NCBI GenBank assembly: GCA_035286465.1
Contig: DATEDF010000089.1
Location: forward strand, 1-64,000
From: Fen-1231 sp035286465
GTDB lineage: Bacteria; Gemmatimonadota; Gemmatimonadetes; Gemmatimonadales; Gemmatimonadaceae
Direction: 5' to 3'
Length of the DNA stretch: 64,000 bases
The first letter of the stretch is position 1. The number at the start of each line of letters is the position of its first letter. The notes beneath the pieces are model-generated. The model was not told where the DNA came from and did no database searches. It saw only the letters and a list, made by a program, of their open reading frames with translations. Shown here piece after piece: positions 41,648 to 51,054 of the stretch. A program made the translations under genes and the position numbers.

Positions 41648-42453
41648 AGGCCTGGGCGCTTGGCAGCGGGAGCCGCGGGAACGCGATCCTCCTGGAGTGC
41701 GGCGGCACGCGGGTGCTCATTGATGCCGGATTCGCGCCGCGCGCGCTCGCGCGGCGACTCGCGACGGTGCACGTGCCACCCGAGTCCATCGAGGCGGTGG
41801 TGGTCACGCACGAGCACGTGGACCACTCGCGGGGCGTGGCGGCGGCGCAGGCGAAGTGGGGGTGGCGCGTCGTCGGCTCCGCGGGGACGCTGGCCGGGAT
41901 CGGCGGACTCGACGCGAGGCGCACGATCGCGGTCGCGCCGGCGCGCGCGTTCGCGATCGGGGCGCTGGACGTCGAGCTGGTGCGCGTGCCGCACGACGCC
42001 GCCGAGCCGACGGCGGTGCTGGCAACCGTGCGCCGCTCCGGCTTCCGCGCGGGGTGCGCGCACGACCTCGGCTCGGTGAGCGGCGCGCTCCGCCGCGCGT
42101 TCACCGGGCTCGATCTCCTGCTCCTCGAGTCGAACCATGATGAGGCGCTGCTGCGGAGCGGTCCGTATCCGCCCTTTCTCCAGGACCGGATCGCGAGCCG
42201 CACCGGGCACCTGAGCAACCGCCAGTCGTCGGGGCTCGCGAGGGAACTGGCCGGACCGTCGCTCCGGGCCCTCGTTCTCCTCCACCTGAGCGAAGTGAAC
42301 AACACGCCCGAGCACGCGACGCACGCGGCCACGATGTCCCTCGCGGGCACACGGGTGCGCGGTGTGGCGGTCGCGGCGGCCGCGCAGGATCGGGTCGTCG
42401 GCCCCTTCGGCGACGCCAGGGGCGGCGCGCGACAGCTTCGACTGGCGCTGTAG
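41644..42453 (+). CDS. WalJ/YycJ-like metallo-beta-lactamase-fold hydrolase
   Basis: The 269-aa MBL-fold protein starts LGSGSRGNAILLECGGTRVL with the zinc motif VVTHEHVDHSRGV (His-x-His-x-Asp-His), then AHDLGSVSGALRRAF, LLLESNHDEALL and HLSEVNNTPEHAT. These match YycJ/WalJ proteins, which are linked to cell-wall and DNA-repair functions in Firmicutes. The start is GTG at 41644 with a GTGA overlap. It is last in the run, facing groEL. Confidence 0.88.
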   Translation: MKAWALGSGSRGNAILLECGGTRVLIDAGFAPRALARRLATVHVPPESIEAVVVTHEHVDHSRGVAAAQAKWGWRVVGSAGTLAGIGGLDARRTIAVAPARAFAIGALDVELVRVPHDAAEPTAVLATVRRSGFRAGCAHDLGSVSGALRRAFTGLDLLLLESNHDEALLRSGPYPPFLQDRIASRTGHLSNRQSSGLARELAGPSLRALVLLHLSEVNNTPEHATHAATMSLAGTRVRGVAVAAAAQDRVVGPFGDARGGARQLRLAL

Positions 42454-42456
42454 CCG

Positions 42457-42594
42457 CAGACATCAGACATCAGAAGTCAGACGTCAGACGTCAGAAAGAA
42501 CGCGGGAGCCCCGACCGACTGGAGCTCCCGCGCTTTCGCTACTGCCTTCAGCCGTCAGCGATCTGATATCTGGCGTCTGGCGTCTGACGTCTGC
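42457..42594. repeat. Inverted arrays of a 7-bp repeat around a hairpin
   Basis: Five to six copies of CAGACRT-type units (42457-42498) are mirrored by about five copies of the reverse complement (ACGTCTG type, 42560-42594). Between them lies the hairpin at 42501-42532. The whole 143-bp gap between the convergent walJ-like and groEL genes is this structure. Confidence 0.8.
42501..42532. terminator. Bidirectional terminator between walJ-like gene and groEL
   Basis: Arms CGCGGGAGC (42501-42509) and GCTCCCGCG (42524-42532) form a 9-bp perfect stem with a 14-nt loop. The minus strand then reads TTCTTT, the plus strand CTTTCG. It serves two convergent genes. Confidence 0.65.
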
Positions 42595-42596
42595 CC

Positions 42597-44225
<1,629 letters not shown>

Positions 44226-44254
44226 TGCGTTATTCCTTCAGAAAGAGGTGAGGT

Positions 44255-44563
44255 TCAGCTGAGCACGGCGAGGATGTCGGTCTCGCGGAGAATGAGCACC
44301 TGCTCGTCGTTGATGGTGACTTCCGTGCCGCTGTACTTCCCGTAGAGGATCTTGTCGCCGACCTTGACCTCCATCGGCACGCGCTTGCCCTCGTCAATGC
44401 GACCCGGGCCGACGGCGACGACTTCACCCTGCTGCGGCTTCTCCTTGGCGGTGTCGGGGATGTAGAGTCCGCCGCGCATCTGCTCGGTTTCCTCAAGCGG
44501 CCTCACGACGACGCGGTCGGCCAGTGGCGCGACCTTCGTTGCGGTGGTGGTCTTTGCTGCCAT
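44255..44563 (-). CDS. groES: Co-chaperonin GroES (Hsp10)
   Basis: The 102-aa lid subunit has PLADRVVVRPLEETEQMRGG (mobile loop), IPDTAKEKPQQGEVVAVGPG and VGDKILYGKYSGTEV. It starts at ATG 44563 behind a CIRCE operator. Confidence 0.98.
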   Translation of the reverse strand: MAAKTTTATKVAPLADRVVVRPLEETEQMRGGLYIPDTAKEKPQQGEVVAVGPGRIDEGKRVPMEVKVGDKILYGKYSGTEVTINDEQVLILRETDILAVLS

Positions 44564-44619
44564 GATGAGTGCTCCTCCTCTCGTGGTTCAATGCGGACTG
44601 GCGATGGACAAACGAGGCT

Positions 44620-44646
44620 TTAGCACTCACCAGGCACGAGTGCTAA
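44620..44646 (-). promoter_or_regulatory. CIRCE operator (HrcA-binding inverted repeat)
   Basis: The palindrome TTAGCACTC-9 nt-GAGTGCTAA is a perfect match to the CIRCE consensus, placed just after the predicted start of transcription and about 57 bp before groES. HrcA represses such operons until heat stress. hrcA itself is not in the window. Confidence 0.97.
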
Positions 44647-44654
44647 CAACCCGA

Positions 44655-44683
44655 AGCGTACTCGTCGGGTGGGTGTGAGTCAA
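44655..44683 (-). promoter_or_regulatory. Promoter of groESL
   Basis: The minus strand has -35 TTGACT (44678-44683), a 17-bp spacer and a weak -10 TACGCT (44655-44660), with CIRCE at the start site. An 18-bp direct repeat (GTTGACTCAC plus CACCC variants, 44668-44703) duplicates the -35 region; 44704-44778 shows nothing else. Confidence 0.5.
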
Positions 44684-44778
44684 CGGGTGGGGGTGAGTCA
44701 ACGGAGGATACCGCGGGCGCAGTCAGGGTTTCGATTACACGCAAGTTGCTGGGCCGCAGTTACTTACCTATGAAGATC

Positions 44779-45564
44779 TCATCCAACCTGTCGCAAGGCG
44801 AGCATCTTGTACGCCATCGCCAGCCCCTGCAACGTCAGGTTGGGCTCGACCCTGTCGAACTCGGTGCAGAGATCCTCGAAGCTCGTGACAAGCCCGCCGG
44901 TGCCGATCACGAGCGGCGTCTTCTTGCGGGGCCACGCGGCCTTGAGGCGGCGCACGAGTCCGTCAATCGCCTCGGCGGCGCCGAAGACGACGCCCGCGCG
45001 GATGCACTCCTCGGTGCGCCTCCCGAGCACGCTCTTCGGCGGCACGATTTCGGTGGCCGGGAGCTTCGAGGTCTTGCGGAAGAGCGACTCGGCGGACATC
45101 AGGACACCGGGCGCGATGACGCCGCCCAGGAAGACGCCGTCGGCCGTGATGCAGTCGAAAGTGGTGGCCGTGCCGAGGTCCACGACGATGCAGTCGCGCT
45201 TGTGCAGGCGACTGGCGGCGAGGGTGTTGAGGATCCGGTCGGCGCCGACGGTGAGCGGCTCTTCCACGTCGAGGGTGATGGGGAGCTTCGAGCGGCCATC
45301 CACGATCAGCGCCGGAGCGCCCGTGAGGCGCTCGCAGGCTTCGGCGAGCGGCGCCGTCACGGGTGGGACGACGGATCCGATCGCGCTTCCCCGGACCGTC
45401 GAGCGCCTGACGCCTGCCGCGTCGAGGAGCGCGAGGAGGAGGAGGTAGACTTCGTCGGGCGTACGGCTGCCGTCGGTGGTGACGCGCCAGCGCTCGCGGA
45501 CGGCGAGTCCGTGGCAGAGGCCGATCGTGGTCTCGGAGTTGCCGACGTCGAACGCGAGAATCAT
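44779..45564 (-). CDS. coaX: Type III pantothenate kinase
   Basis: The 261-aa ASKHA-fold kinase phosphorylates pantothenate, the first step of coenzyme A synthesis. It has ILAFDVGNSETTIGL (phosphate 1), ALIVDGRSKLPI, EEPLTVGADRILNTLAA, DCIVVDLGTATTFDCITADG and FLGGVIAPGVLMSAESLF. Type III enzymes are not feedback-inhibited by CoA. The ATG at 45564 overlaps the birA stop. It is the last gene of the 17-kb minus-strand run. Confidence 0.95.
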   Translation of the reverse strand: MILAFDVGNSETTIGLCHGLAVRERWRVTTDGSRTPDEVYLLLLALLDAAGVRRSTVRGSAIGSVVPPVTAPLAEACERLTGAPALIVDGRSKLPITLDVEEPLTVGADRILNTLAASRLHKRDCIVVDLGTATTFDCITADGVFLGGVIAPGVLMSAESLFRKTSKLPATEIVPPKSVLGRRTEECIRAGVVFGAAEAIDGLVRRLKAAWPRKKTPLVIGTGGLVTSFEDLCTEFDRVEPNLTLQGLAMAYKMLALRQVG

Positions 45565-46319
45565 GGTGCCTCCCTCTCCTCCCCGGCGAACTCGAGTGAC
45601 CCGCCGCGGTAATGCGCGACCCCACCCGCGGATTCGATGATGAGCGCGCCGTCGCTCGTGATGCCCTGGACGACGCCCCGGGCCGGCCGTGCGCACCGGC
45701 GGCCCCGAGCATAGTCGCGCGCGGCAAAGTCCGCGAGCTCGGCGCTCGAGAGCGGGCCGCGCGCCTCGGCGGCGACGCGCAGCACCGGGACGAGCACCTC
45801 GAGCAGCGCGAGGCGCGTCGCGGTGGGCCTGAGGCCCGCCGCGGAGGGCACGTCGGCGGGCGGGGCGATGTTGACGCCGAGGCCGATGGCGACCCAGTCG
45901 GGCCGCTGGTCGCGCCAGCGCGCCTCCACGAGGATGCCGCCGAGCTTGCGCGGGCCGACGTAGAGGTCGTTAGGCCACTTGACGGTGACGCGGCACGCGG
46001 CGAAGTGCTCGAGCACCGGGGCCGCGCCGAGGCCGAGCCGGAGCGAGAGCACGTCGAGCCCCGAGTCGCTCTCCGGGCGCTCCACGAGCGTCATCCAGAG
46101 CCCATGGAACGCGTGCGAGGTCCAGCGGCGGCCGCCGCGGCCCCGGCCGGCGCGCTGTTCGTCGGCGACGACGAGCGTGCCCGCGGCGGCGCCCGCGGCG
46201 CCCAGCCGATGCGCCTCGTCCATCGTCGAGGCGACGCGCGCGAAGAGGGCGACACGCGGGACGCCGAGCCGCGCCGCGAGCGCGGCGGCGTCGAGTCCTT
46301 CGAGCCGGTGCGCGGTCAT
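45561..46319 (-). CDS. birA: Biotin--[acetyl-CoA carboxylase] ligase
   Basis: The 252-aa ligase has VASTMDEAHRLGAAGAAAGT, EQRAGRGRGGRRWTSHAFHG (biotinyl-AMP loop GRGRxGR), VTVKWPNDLYVGPRKLGGIL and a C-terminal SH3-like domain. It lacks the N-terminal helix-turn-helix of E. coli BirA, so it attaches biotin but is not a repressor. It overlaps uppP and coaX by 4 bp each. Confidence 0.94.
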   Translation of the reverse strand: MTAHRLEGLDAAALAARLGVPRVALFARVASTMDEAHRLGAAGAAAGTLVVADEQRAGRGRGGRRWTSHAFHGLWMTLVERPESDSGLDVLSLRLGLGAAPVLEHFAACRVTVKWPNDLYVGPRKLGGILVEARWRDQRPDWVAIGLGVNIAPPADVPSAAGLRPTATRLALLEVLVPVLRVAAEARGPLSSAELADFAARDYARGRRCARPARGVVQGITSDGALIIESAGGVAHYRGGSLEFAGEEREAP

Positions 46320-47128
46320 CCCCGGGCGGCGGCGAGCGCGAGCACGGCGGCGCCGAGCGCGAAGCGGTAGAGCGCGAAGACGGCGAACCCGCGACGCTGG
46401 ACGAAGCGGAGGAGCACGGCGATGGCCAGCCAGCTCGAGAGCGCCGCCGTGGCGACGCCGACAAGGAGTGGCGCCGTGACGCCGCTCTCGGCGAGCGCTT
46501 TCGGCACCTTCAGCGCCGCGGCCGCGGCGATGATCGGCATGGACATCAGGAAGCTGAACACGGTGGCGCTCGGGCGGTCGAAGCGGAGCGCGCGCGCCGC
46601 AGTGATGGTGGCCCCGGAGCGCGAGACGCCGGGAATGAGCGCGAAGGCCTGCGCGCACCCGACCAGGAGCGCGTCGCGCCACCGCATCGCGGGCAGCGCG
46701 CGGATGCGCGCCGCGGAGGCGTCCACGATCCAGAGCACGGCGCCCATCACGATCAGCGCGAGCCCCGTCAGGGCCGGCGTGCGGAAGACGGTCTCCGCCT
46801 GCTTCTCCAGGAGGAGTCCCGCCAGGGCGCCGGGCACGGTGGCGAGCGCGAGGAAGAGCGCGCGACGCTCCTGTTCCGTCTCGACGCGGCGCCGGACCGC
46901 GATCGCGAAGGCGGCGCGGCCCAGCGCGACCCACTCGGCGCGAAAGTACCAGAGGAGCGCCACGAGCGTGCCCACGTGCAGCGCGACGTCGAAGGCAAGC
47001 CCGGGCGCGGACCAGCCGAAAGCCCACGGCGCCAGCGAGAGATGCGCGGAGCTCGAAATGGGCAGAAACTCGGCGAGGCCCTGGAGCGATCCCAGGACGA
47101 AGGACTGAAAGAGGGTGATGTCGGACAC
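46316..47128 (-). CDS. uppP: Undecaprenyl-diphosphatase UppP/BacA
   Basis: The 270-aa polytopic enzyme recycles undecaprenyl pyrophosphate to the lipid carrier for peptidoglycan and O-antigen. Catalytic motifs are LQGLAEFLPISSSAHLSLAP and FALIPGVSRSGATITAARAL. Overproduction confers bacitracin resistance in E. coli. The start is GTG. It lies 7 bp after bshA. Confidence 0.96.
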   Translation of the reverse strand: MSDITLFQSFVLGSLQGLAEFLPISSSAHLSLAPWAFGWSAPGLAFDVALHVGTLVALLWYFRAEWVALGRAAFAIAVRRRVETEQERRALFLALATVPGALAGLLLEKQAETVFRTPALTGLALIVMGAVLWIVDASAARIRALPAMRWRDALLVGCAQAFALIPGVSRSGATITAARALRFDRPSATVFSFLMSMPIIAAAAALKVPKALAESGVTAPLLVGVATAALSSWLAIAVLLRFVQRRGFAVFALYRFALGAAVLALAAARG

Positions 47129-47135
47129 CTCCGGA

Positions 47136-48275
47136 CTACCCGCGCACCGCGGCCGGCTCCGCCTGGTAGAGCGCCTCGTACTTCGCCACGATCTGGTCGA
47201 GCGAGAAGCGCGCGCGGGCGTCGGCCGCAGCGGCAGCGCTCATCGCCTTCCAGCGCGTCTCGTCACCGAGAATCTCGAGCGCGACGGCCGTCATCGCGTC
47301 GAGGTCGCCGACGGGACGCAGCGCCCCTGTTTCGCCGTCCCGGATGACCTCGCGGATGCCACCCGCGTCGTAGGCGAGCGCCGGCACGCCGCACGCCAGG
47401 GCCTCGAGCGCGCTGAGCCCGAACGATTCGCGGTCCGACGGGAGCACGTAGAGGTCGGCCGACGCGAGGAGCGGGGCGACGGCGTCGATCCGGCCGAGGA
47501 AGAGGACGTCGTGCTCGAGGCCGAGGGCGCGGGCTTCCTCCTCCGCGGAGATCCGCTCCGGGCCGTCGCCCACCATCACGAGCACGCTCGGCTGCTGGCG
47601 CCGCACCCGGTCGAAGATGCGCACCACGTCAATCACGCGCTTCACGGGTCGGAAGTTCGAGATGTGCATCAGGATCTTCTTCCCCTGGCCGAACTGCCGC
47701 CGGAGCGTCGGCTCGTAGCGGCGGCGGTCGTAGACGGCAGGATCCACGAAGTTGTGGATGACCTGCACGTCGCGGCCCTCACACCCGAACGCGCGCACGG
47801 TCTCTTCCTTGAGGAACTGTGAGACCGCGGTGATCCGGTCGGACTTCTCGATCGAGAACTTGGTGATGGCGTAGAACGAGTGGTCCTGTCCGACGATGGT
47901 GATGTCGGTGCCGTGCAGCGTGGTGATCACGGTGATGTCACGCCCTTCCTCGCGCAGCATCTGCTTGGCGATCCACGCGCTCGTGGCGTGTGGAATGGCG
48001 TAGTGGACGTGGAGCAGGTCGAGTCCTTCCCTGACCACCACTTCGTGCATCCGCACGGCGAGCGCGAGGTCGTAGGGCGGATACTGGAACAGCGGATACC
48101 GCCCGACGTCCACTTCGTGGAGGAAGACGCGGGGGAGGAACACCGGCAGCCGGAACGGCTGCTGGTAGGTGATGAAGTGCACCTCGTGCCCGCGCGCGGC
48201 GAGCGCGATGCCGAGCTCGGTGGCGACCGCGCCCGAGCCGCCGTAGGTCGGATAGCAGGTGATGCCGATCTTCAC
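47136..48275 (-). CDS. bshA: N-acetyl-alpha-D-glucosaminyl L-malate synthase BshA
   Basis: The 379-aa GT4 glycosyltransferase catalyses the first step of bacillithiol synthesis (UDP-GlcNAc plus malate). It has GITCYPTYGGSGAVATELG, LDLLHVHYAIPHATSAWIAK, TTLHGTDITIVGQDHSFY and PSDRESFGLSALEALACGVP, the BshA-specific set. bshB and bshC are not in the window. The GTG at 48275 overlaps the miaA stop (GTGA) and removes an Arg-rich shadow extension. Confidence 0.93.
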   Translation of the reverse strand: MKIGITCYPTYGGSGAVATELGIALAARGHEVHFITYQQPFRLPVFLPRVFLHEVDVGRYPLFQYPPYDLALAVRMHEVVVREGLDLLHVHYAIPHATSAWIAKQMLREEGRDITVITTLHGTDITIVGQDHSFYAITKFSIEKSDRITAVSQFLKEETVRAFGCEGRDVQVIHNFVDPAVYDRRRYEPTLRRQFGQGKKILMHISNFRPVKRVIDVVRIFDRVRRQQPSVLVMVGDGPERISAEEEARALGLEHDVLFLGRIDAVAPLLASADLYVLPSDRESFGLSALEALACGVPALAYDAGGIREVIRDGETGALRPVGDLDAMTAVALEILGDETRWKAMSAAAAADARARFSLDQIVAKYEALYQAEPAAVRG

Positions 48276-49285
48276 TCGCGCTCTCCCCCGCCCCACCAGT
48301 CCTCGACGATCGTGTCGCAGCGGGGATCGCGCGAGTCCACGCGGAGGACCCGCTGGCCCGCGAGCTGGTGGCGAAACCACGTGCGCTGCCGCTTCGCGTA
48401 TTTCCGCGTGGCGCTAAGTATAGTGTCGCGCGCCTCGTCGAGGCTCAGCCGGCCGCGCGCCACCTCGCGCACCGTGTCGTAGCCGCACGCTTGCCAGGCG
48501 GGTGCGTCCGGCGGAACGGACTGTTCGAGCGCGCGCACCTCGTCCACCCAGCCCGCGGCGAGCATCTCCTCGAGGCGCGCGGCGATCTGGGCGTGCAGCG
48601 TCCGGCCGGGATCCACCACGAGCCAGCGGGCGTGGTATCGCTGTTCGCGCGCGGCCTCTCGTTGAAGCTCGCTGATCCGGCGCCCGCAGAGCAGCGCGAC
48701 TTCGGCCGCGCGCAGCAGTTGCGCGCGGCCCAGCGCCGCGCGCACGGGATCGAGCGCGGCGACCCAGCGACGCAGCGCGTCGGTGGGGAGCGCGCTCAGC
48801 TCGGCCTCGAGCGCGGCGCGCCGCGCCTCGTCCATCGGCGGCGCCTCGAAGAGCGGCGACACGAGCGCACGCAGGTAGAGGCCCGTGCCGCCAACGACGA
48901 GCACGCGCGAGGCGCGCGCCGCGGCGATCCAGCCCTCCGCGTCCTTCGCCCACCGCGCCGCGGACCAGCGTTCCGTCGGCTCGGCGACGTCAATCCCCCG
49001 GTGCGGCACCCGGGCGCGATCGGCCGCGCCCGGCTTCGCGGTGCCGATGTCGAAGCCGCGGTAGAGCTGCCGGGAGTCGGCACTCACGATGGTGAGCCGG
49101 TGCCGCGCCGCGAGCGCCAGCGCCAGCGCGGACTTCCCCGCGGCCGTCGGGCCACAGAGGATGCAGAGCGTCGCGGGGGGCGCGGGCCGCGGCGCGCGCT
49201 CCCGGGCCGTCCGCGGCGGCGGCGCCGGAGGGCCGCGCGGCGCGAGGGTGCCGTCAGCGTCGGCCAAAGCGCCGCTCGAGTTCAT
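48272..49285 (-). CDS. miaA: tRNA dimethylallyltransferase
   Basis: The 337-aa enzyme isopentenylates A37 of tRNAs that read codons starting with U. It has the P-loop LCGPTAAGKSALALALA, SADSRQLYRGFDIGTAKP, VVGGTGLYLRALVSPLF and a C-terminal ATRKYAKRQRTWFRHQ. A Pro/Ala/Arg-rich stretch of about 37 residues precedes the P-loop. The ATG at 49285 overlaps mutL by 32 bp, so a later start is possible. Confidence 0.94.
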   Translation of the reverse strand: MNSSGALADADGTLAPRGPPAPPPRTARERAPRPAPPATLCILCGPTAAGKSALALALAARHRLTIVSADSRQLYRGFDIGTAKPGAADRARVPHRGIDVAEPTERWSAARWAKDAEGWIAAARASRVLVVGGTGLYLRALVSPLFEAPPMDEARRAALEAELSALPTDALRRWVAALDPVRAALGRAQLLRAAEVALLCGRRISELQREAAREQRYHARWLVVDPGRTLHAQIAARLEEMLAAGWVDEVRALEQSVPPDAPAWQACGYDTVREVARGRLSLDEARDTILSATRKYAKRQRTWFRHQLAGQRVLRVDSRDPRCDTIVEDWWGGGERE

Positions 49286-51023
49286 CCCAGCCGATCTGCA
49301 CGATCGTGCTCCGGCCGTGCACGTCGTGCGCGGGGAGCGTGGTGCGCGCGAGGGCGATGTAGAGCGCGCGCATTTCCGCGGGCGCGAGCGGATCGCCCGC
49401 CTTGATCGCCGCCTTGCACGCGACGGTCGCCGCGAGCCGCTCGTGGCGCGCGAGTCCTCCGCCGAGCCGGTCGCCGGCGAGCGACGCCAGCGTGTCGCGC
49501 AGGCAGCGCTCGGCGTCGAAGCGCGGATGCGGGAGCGGGACGCTGCTCACGAGCAACGTGCGGCCCCCGAACCCCTCCACGGCGAAGCCCAGTTCCGTGA
49601 AGAGGTCCCGGTGCTCCTCGAATGCCTCGGCCTCGGCCGGTGCGAGGTGGAGCGTCATCGGGAAGAGGAGTGTCTGTGAAGGCGCCTCGCCCCGTTCGAG
49701 GGCGCGGATGAACTGCTCGAACAGCACGCGCTCGTGTGCCGAGTGCTGATCAATGAGCACGACGGCGTTGTCGCGCTCGAAGAGGAGGTACGTCTGCCGC
49801 AGCTGCACGAGCGGCGGCACGTGGACCGGGACGGGAGACTCGAGGGGGGAGACGGCCGCGGAGAAACCGCGCCCGACATCCGTCGGCTCCAGCGGCTCTT
49901 CGGGCCCGCCGAAGAGCGGCGCGAGACGGTCCGGCGCCGACCGGAGCACCTCGACGTCCACCGCCGCGCCGCCTTCGACCGCCGGCGCGGCGAACGCGTG
50001 GCGCACGTGGCCGAACGCCGCCGCGCTCTGCTGCGTCCCGAGGGCGCGGCGCACGGCGCGCTCGACCGCGCGTTCCGTGCTCCAGCGGTCACGGAATCGC
50101 ACCTCGGCCTTCGCCGGGTGGACGTTCACATCCACGTCGGCGCCGGGGAGCGTGAGCTCGAGCAGGAGGGTCGGCCGCACGCCGGCGGGAATCGTGGAGC
50201 GATAGGCCGCCTCGGCGGCGCGCACGAGGCCGGGGTCGCGCACGGCGCGGCGATTGACCGCGAGGAAGACGCGGCGGCTCGTGAGTCCCACGTCGGCGGG
50301 GCGCTGCACGAGCCCGCACACGCGCACGGGACCGCTCACGTCGTCCACGGGCACGAGCGCGTCGGCGGCCTCGGCGCCCCATAGCGCCGCGACGCGCTCG
50401 GAGAGCGACGCGGCGGGCGGCAGCGCGAGCGTCTCGCGCCCGTCGTGCGAGGCGGTCAGGCGCACGTCGGGGCGCGCGAGCGTCATCGTGGTGAGCACCT
50501 CCACGATGGCGCGCCACTCGCTCCGGGCGCCGCGCAGGAATTTCTGTCGCGCGGGCGTGTTGTAGAAGAGTGCCTCGACCGTCACGGAGGTGCCGCGGCG
50601 GCGCGCCGTGGCATCCACGGCGCCGAGCGCGCCGCCGGCGACCCGCACGCGCGTCCCGGCGCCGTCGGCGGTGGCGGTCTCGATCTCGAGGCGCGCGACC
50701 GAGCCGATCGCCGGCAGCGCTTCCCCGCGAAAGCCGAAGGACGTGACGCCCACGAGGTCGGCGGCGTGGCGGATCTTCGAGGTGGCGTGGCGCTCGAGCG
50801 CGAGGACGGCGTCGTCGCGGGACATGCCCGTGCCGTCGTCGCTCACGCGGATCGCGGCGCGCCCGCCCTCGCTCACCGCAACTTCGATGGCCCTCGCGCC
50901 GGCGTCGAGCGCGTTCTCGACGAGCTCCTTCACCACCGACGCGGGGCGTTCCACGACCTCGCCGGCGGCGATCTGGTCGGCCACCTCCGGCGGCAGGATG
51001 GCGATGGTGGGCGCGCTCGTCAC
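49254..51023 (-). CDS. mutL: DNA mismatch repair protein MutL
   Basis: The 589-aa protein has the GHKL ATPase N-domain (IAAGEVVERPASVVKELVEN, DDGTGMSRDD, TSFGFRGEALPAIGSV) and a C-terminal dimerisation domain. The latter has DQHSAHERVLFE, like the DQHAxxExxxxE endonuclease motif of MutL proteins that nick DNA, and ACKAAIKAGD. The usual C-P-H-G-R ligand near the C-terminus reads D-V-H-G-R, so activity of the nuclease site is uncertain. The GTG start at 51023 follows a short gap after the Bat gene. mutS is not in the window. Confidence 0.94.
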   Translation of the reverse strand: MTSAPTIAILPPEVADQIAAGEVVERPASVVKELVENALDAGARAIEVAVSEGGRAAIRVSDDGTGMSRDDAVLALERHATSKIRHAADLVGVTSFGFRGEALPAIGSVARLEIETATADGAGTRVRVAGGALGAVDATARRRGTSVTVEALFYNTPARQKFLRGARSEWRAIVEVLTTMTLARPDVRLTASHDGRETLALPPAASLSERVAALWGAEAADALVPVDDVSGPVRVCGLVQRPADVGLTSRRVFLAVNRRAVRDPGLVRAAEAAYRSTIPAGVRPTLLLELTLPGADVDVNVHPAKAEVRFRDRWSTERAVERAVRRALGTQQSAAAFGHVRHAFAAPAVEGGAAVDVEVLRSAPDRLAPLFGGPEEPLEPTDVGRGFSAAVSPLESPVPVHVPPLVQLRQTYLLFERDNAVVLIDQHSAHERVLFEQFIRALERGEAPSQTLLFPMTLHLAPAEAEAFEEHRDLFTELGFAVEGFGGRTLLVSSVPLPHPRFDAERCLRDTLASLAGDRLGGGLARHERLAATVACKAAIKAGDPLAPAEMRALYIALARTTLPAHDVHGRSTIVQIGWDELERRFGRR

Positions 51024-51054
51024 GTCTCGAATTTCCCGGCGTGCGCGGCCCGGG

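Noticed and set aside
42457..42594. Possible CRISPR array
   Set aside because: The 7-bp units have no spacers between them and the two blocks are in opposite orientation, so this is a repeat/terminator structure, not CRISPR. No cas genes are present.
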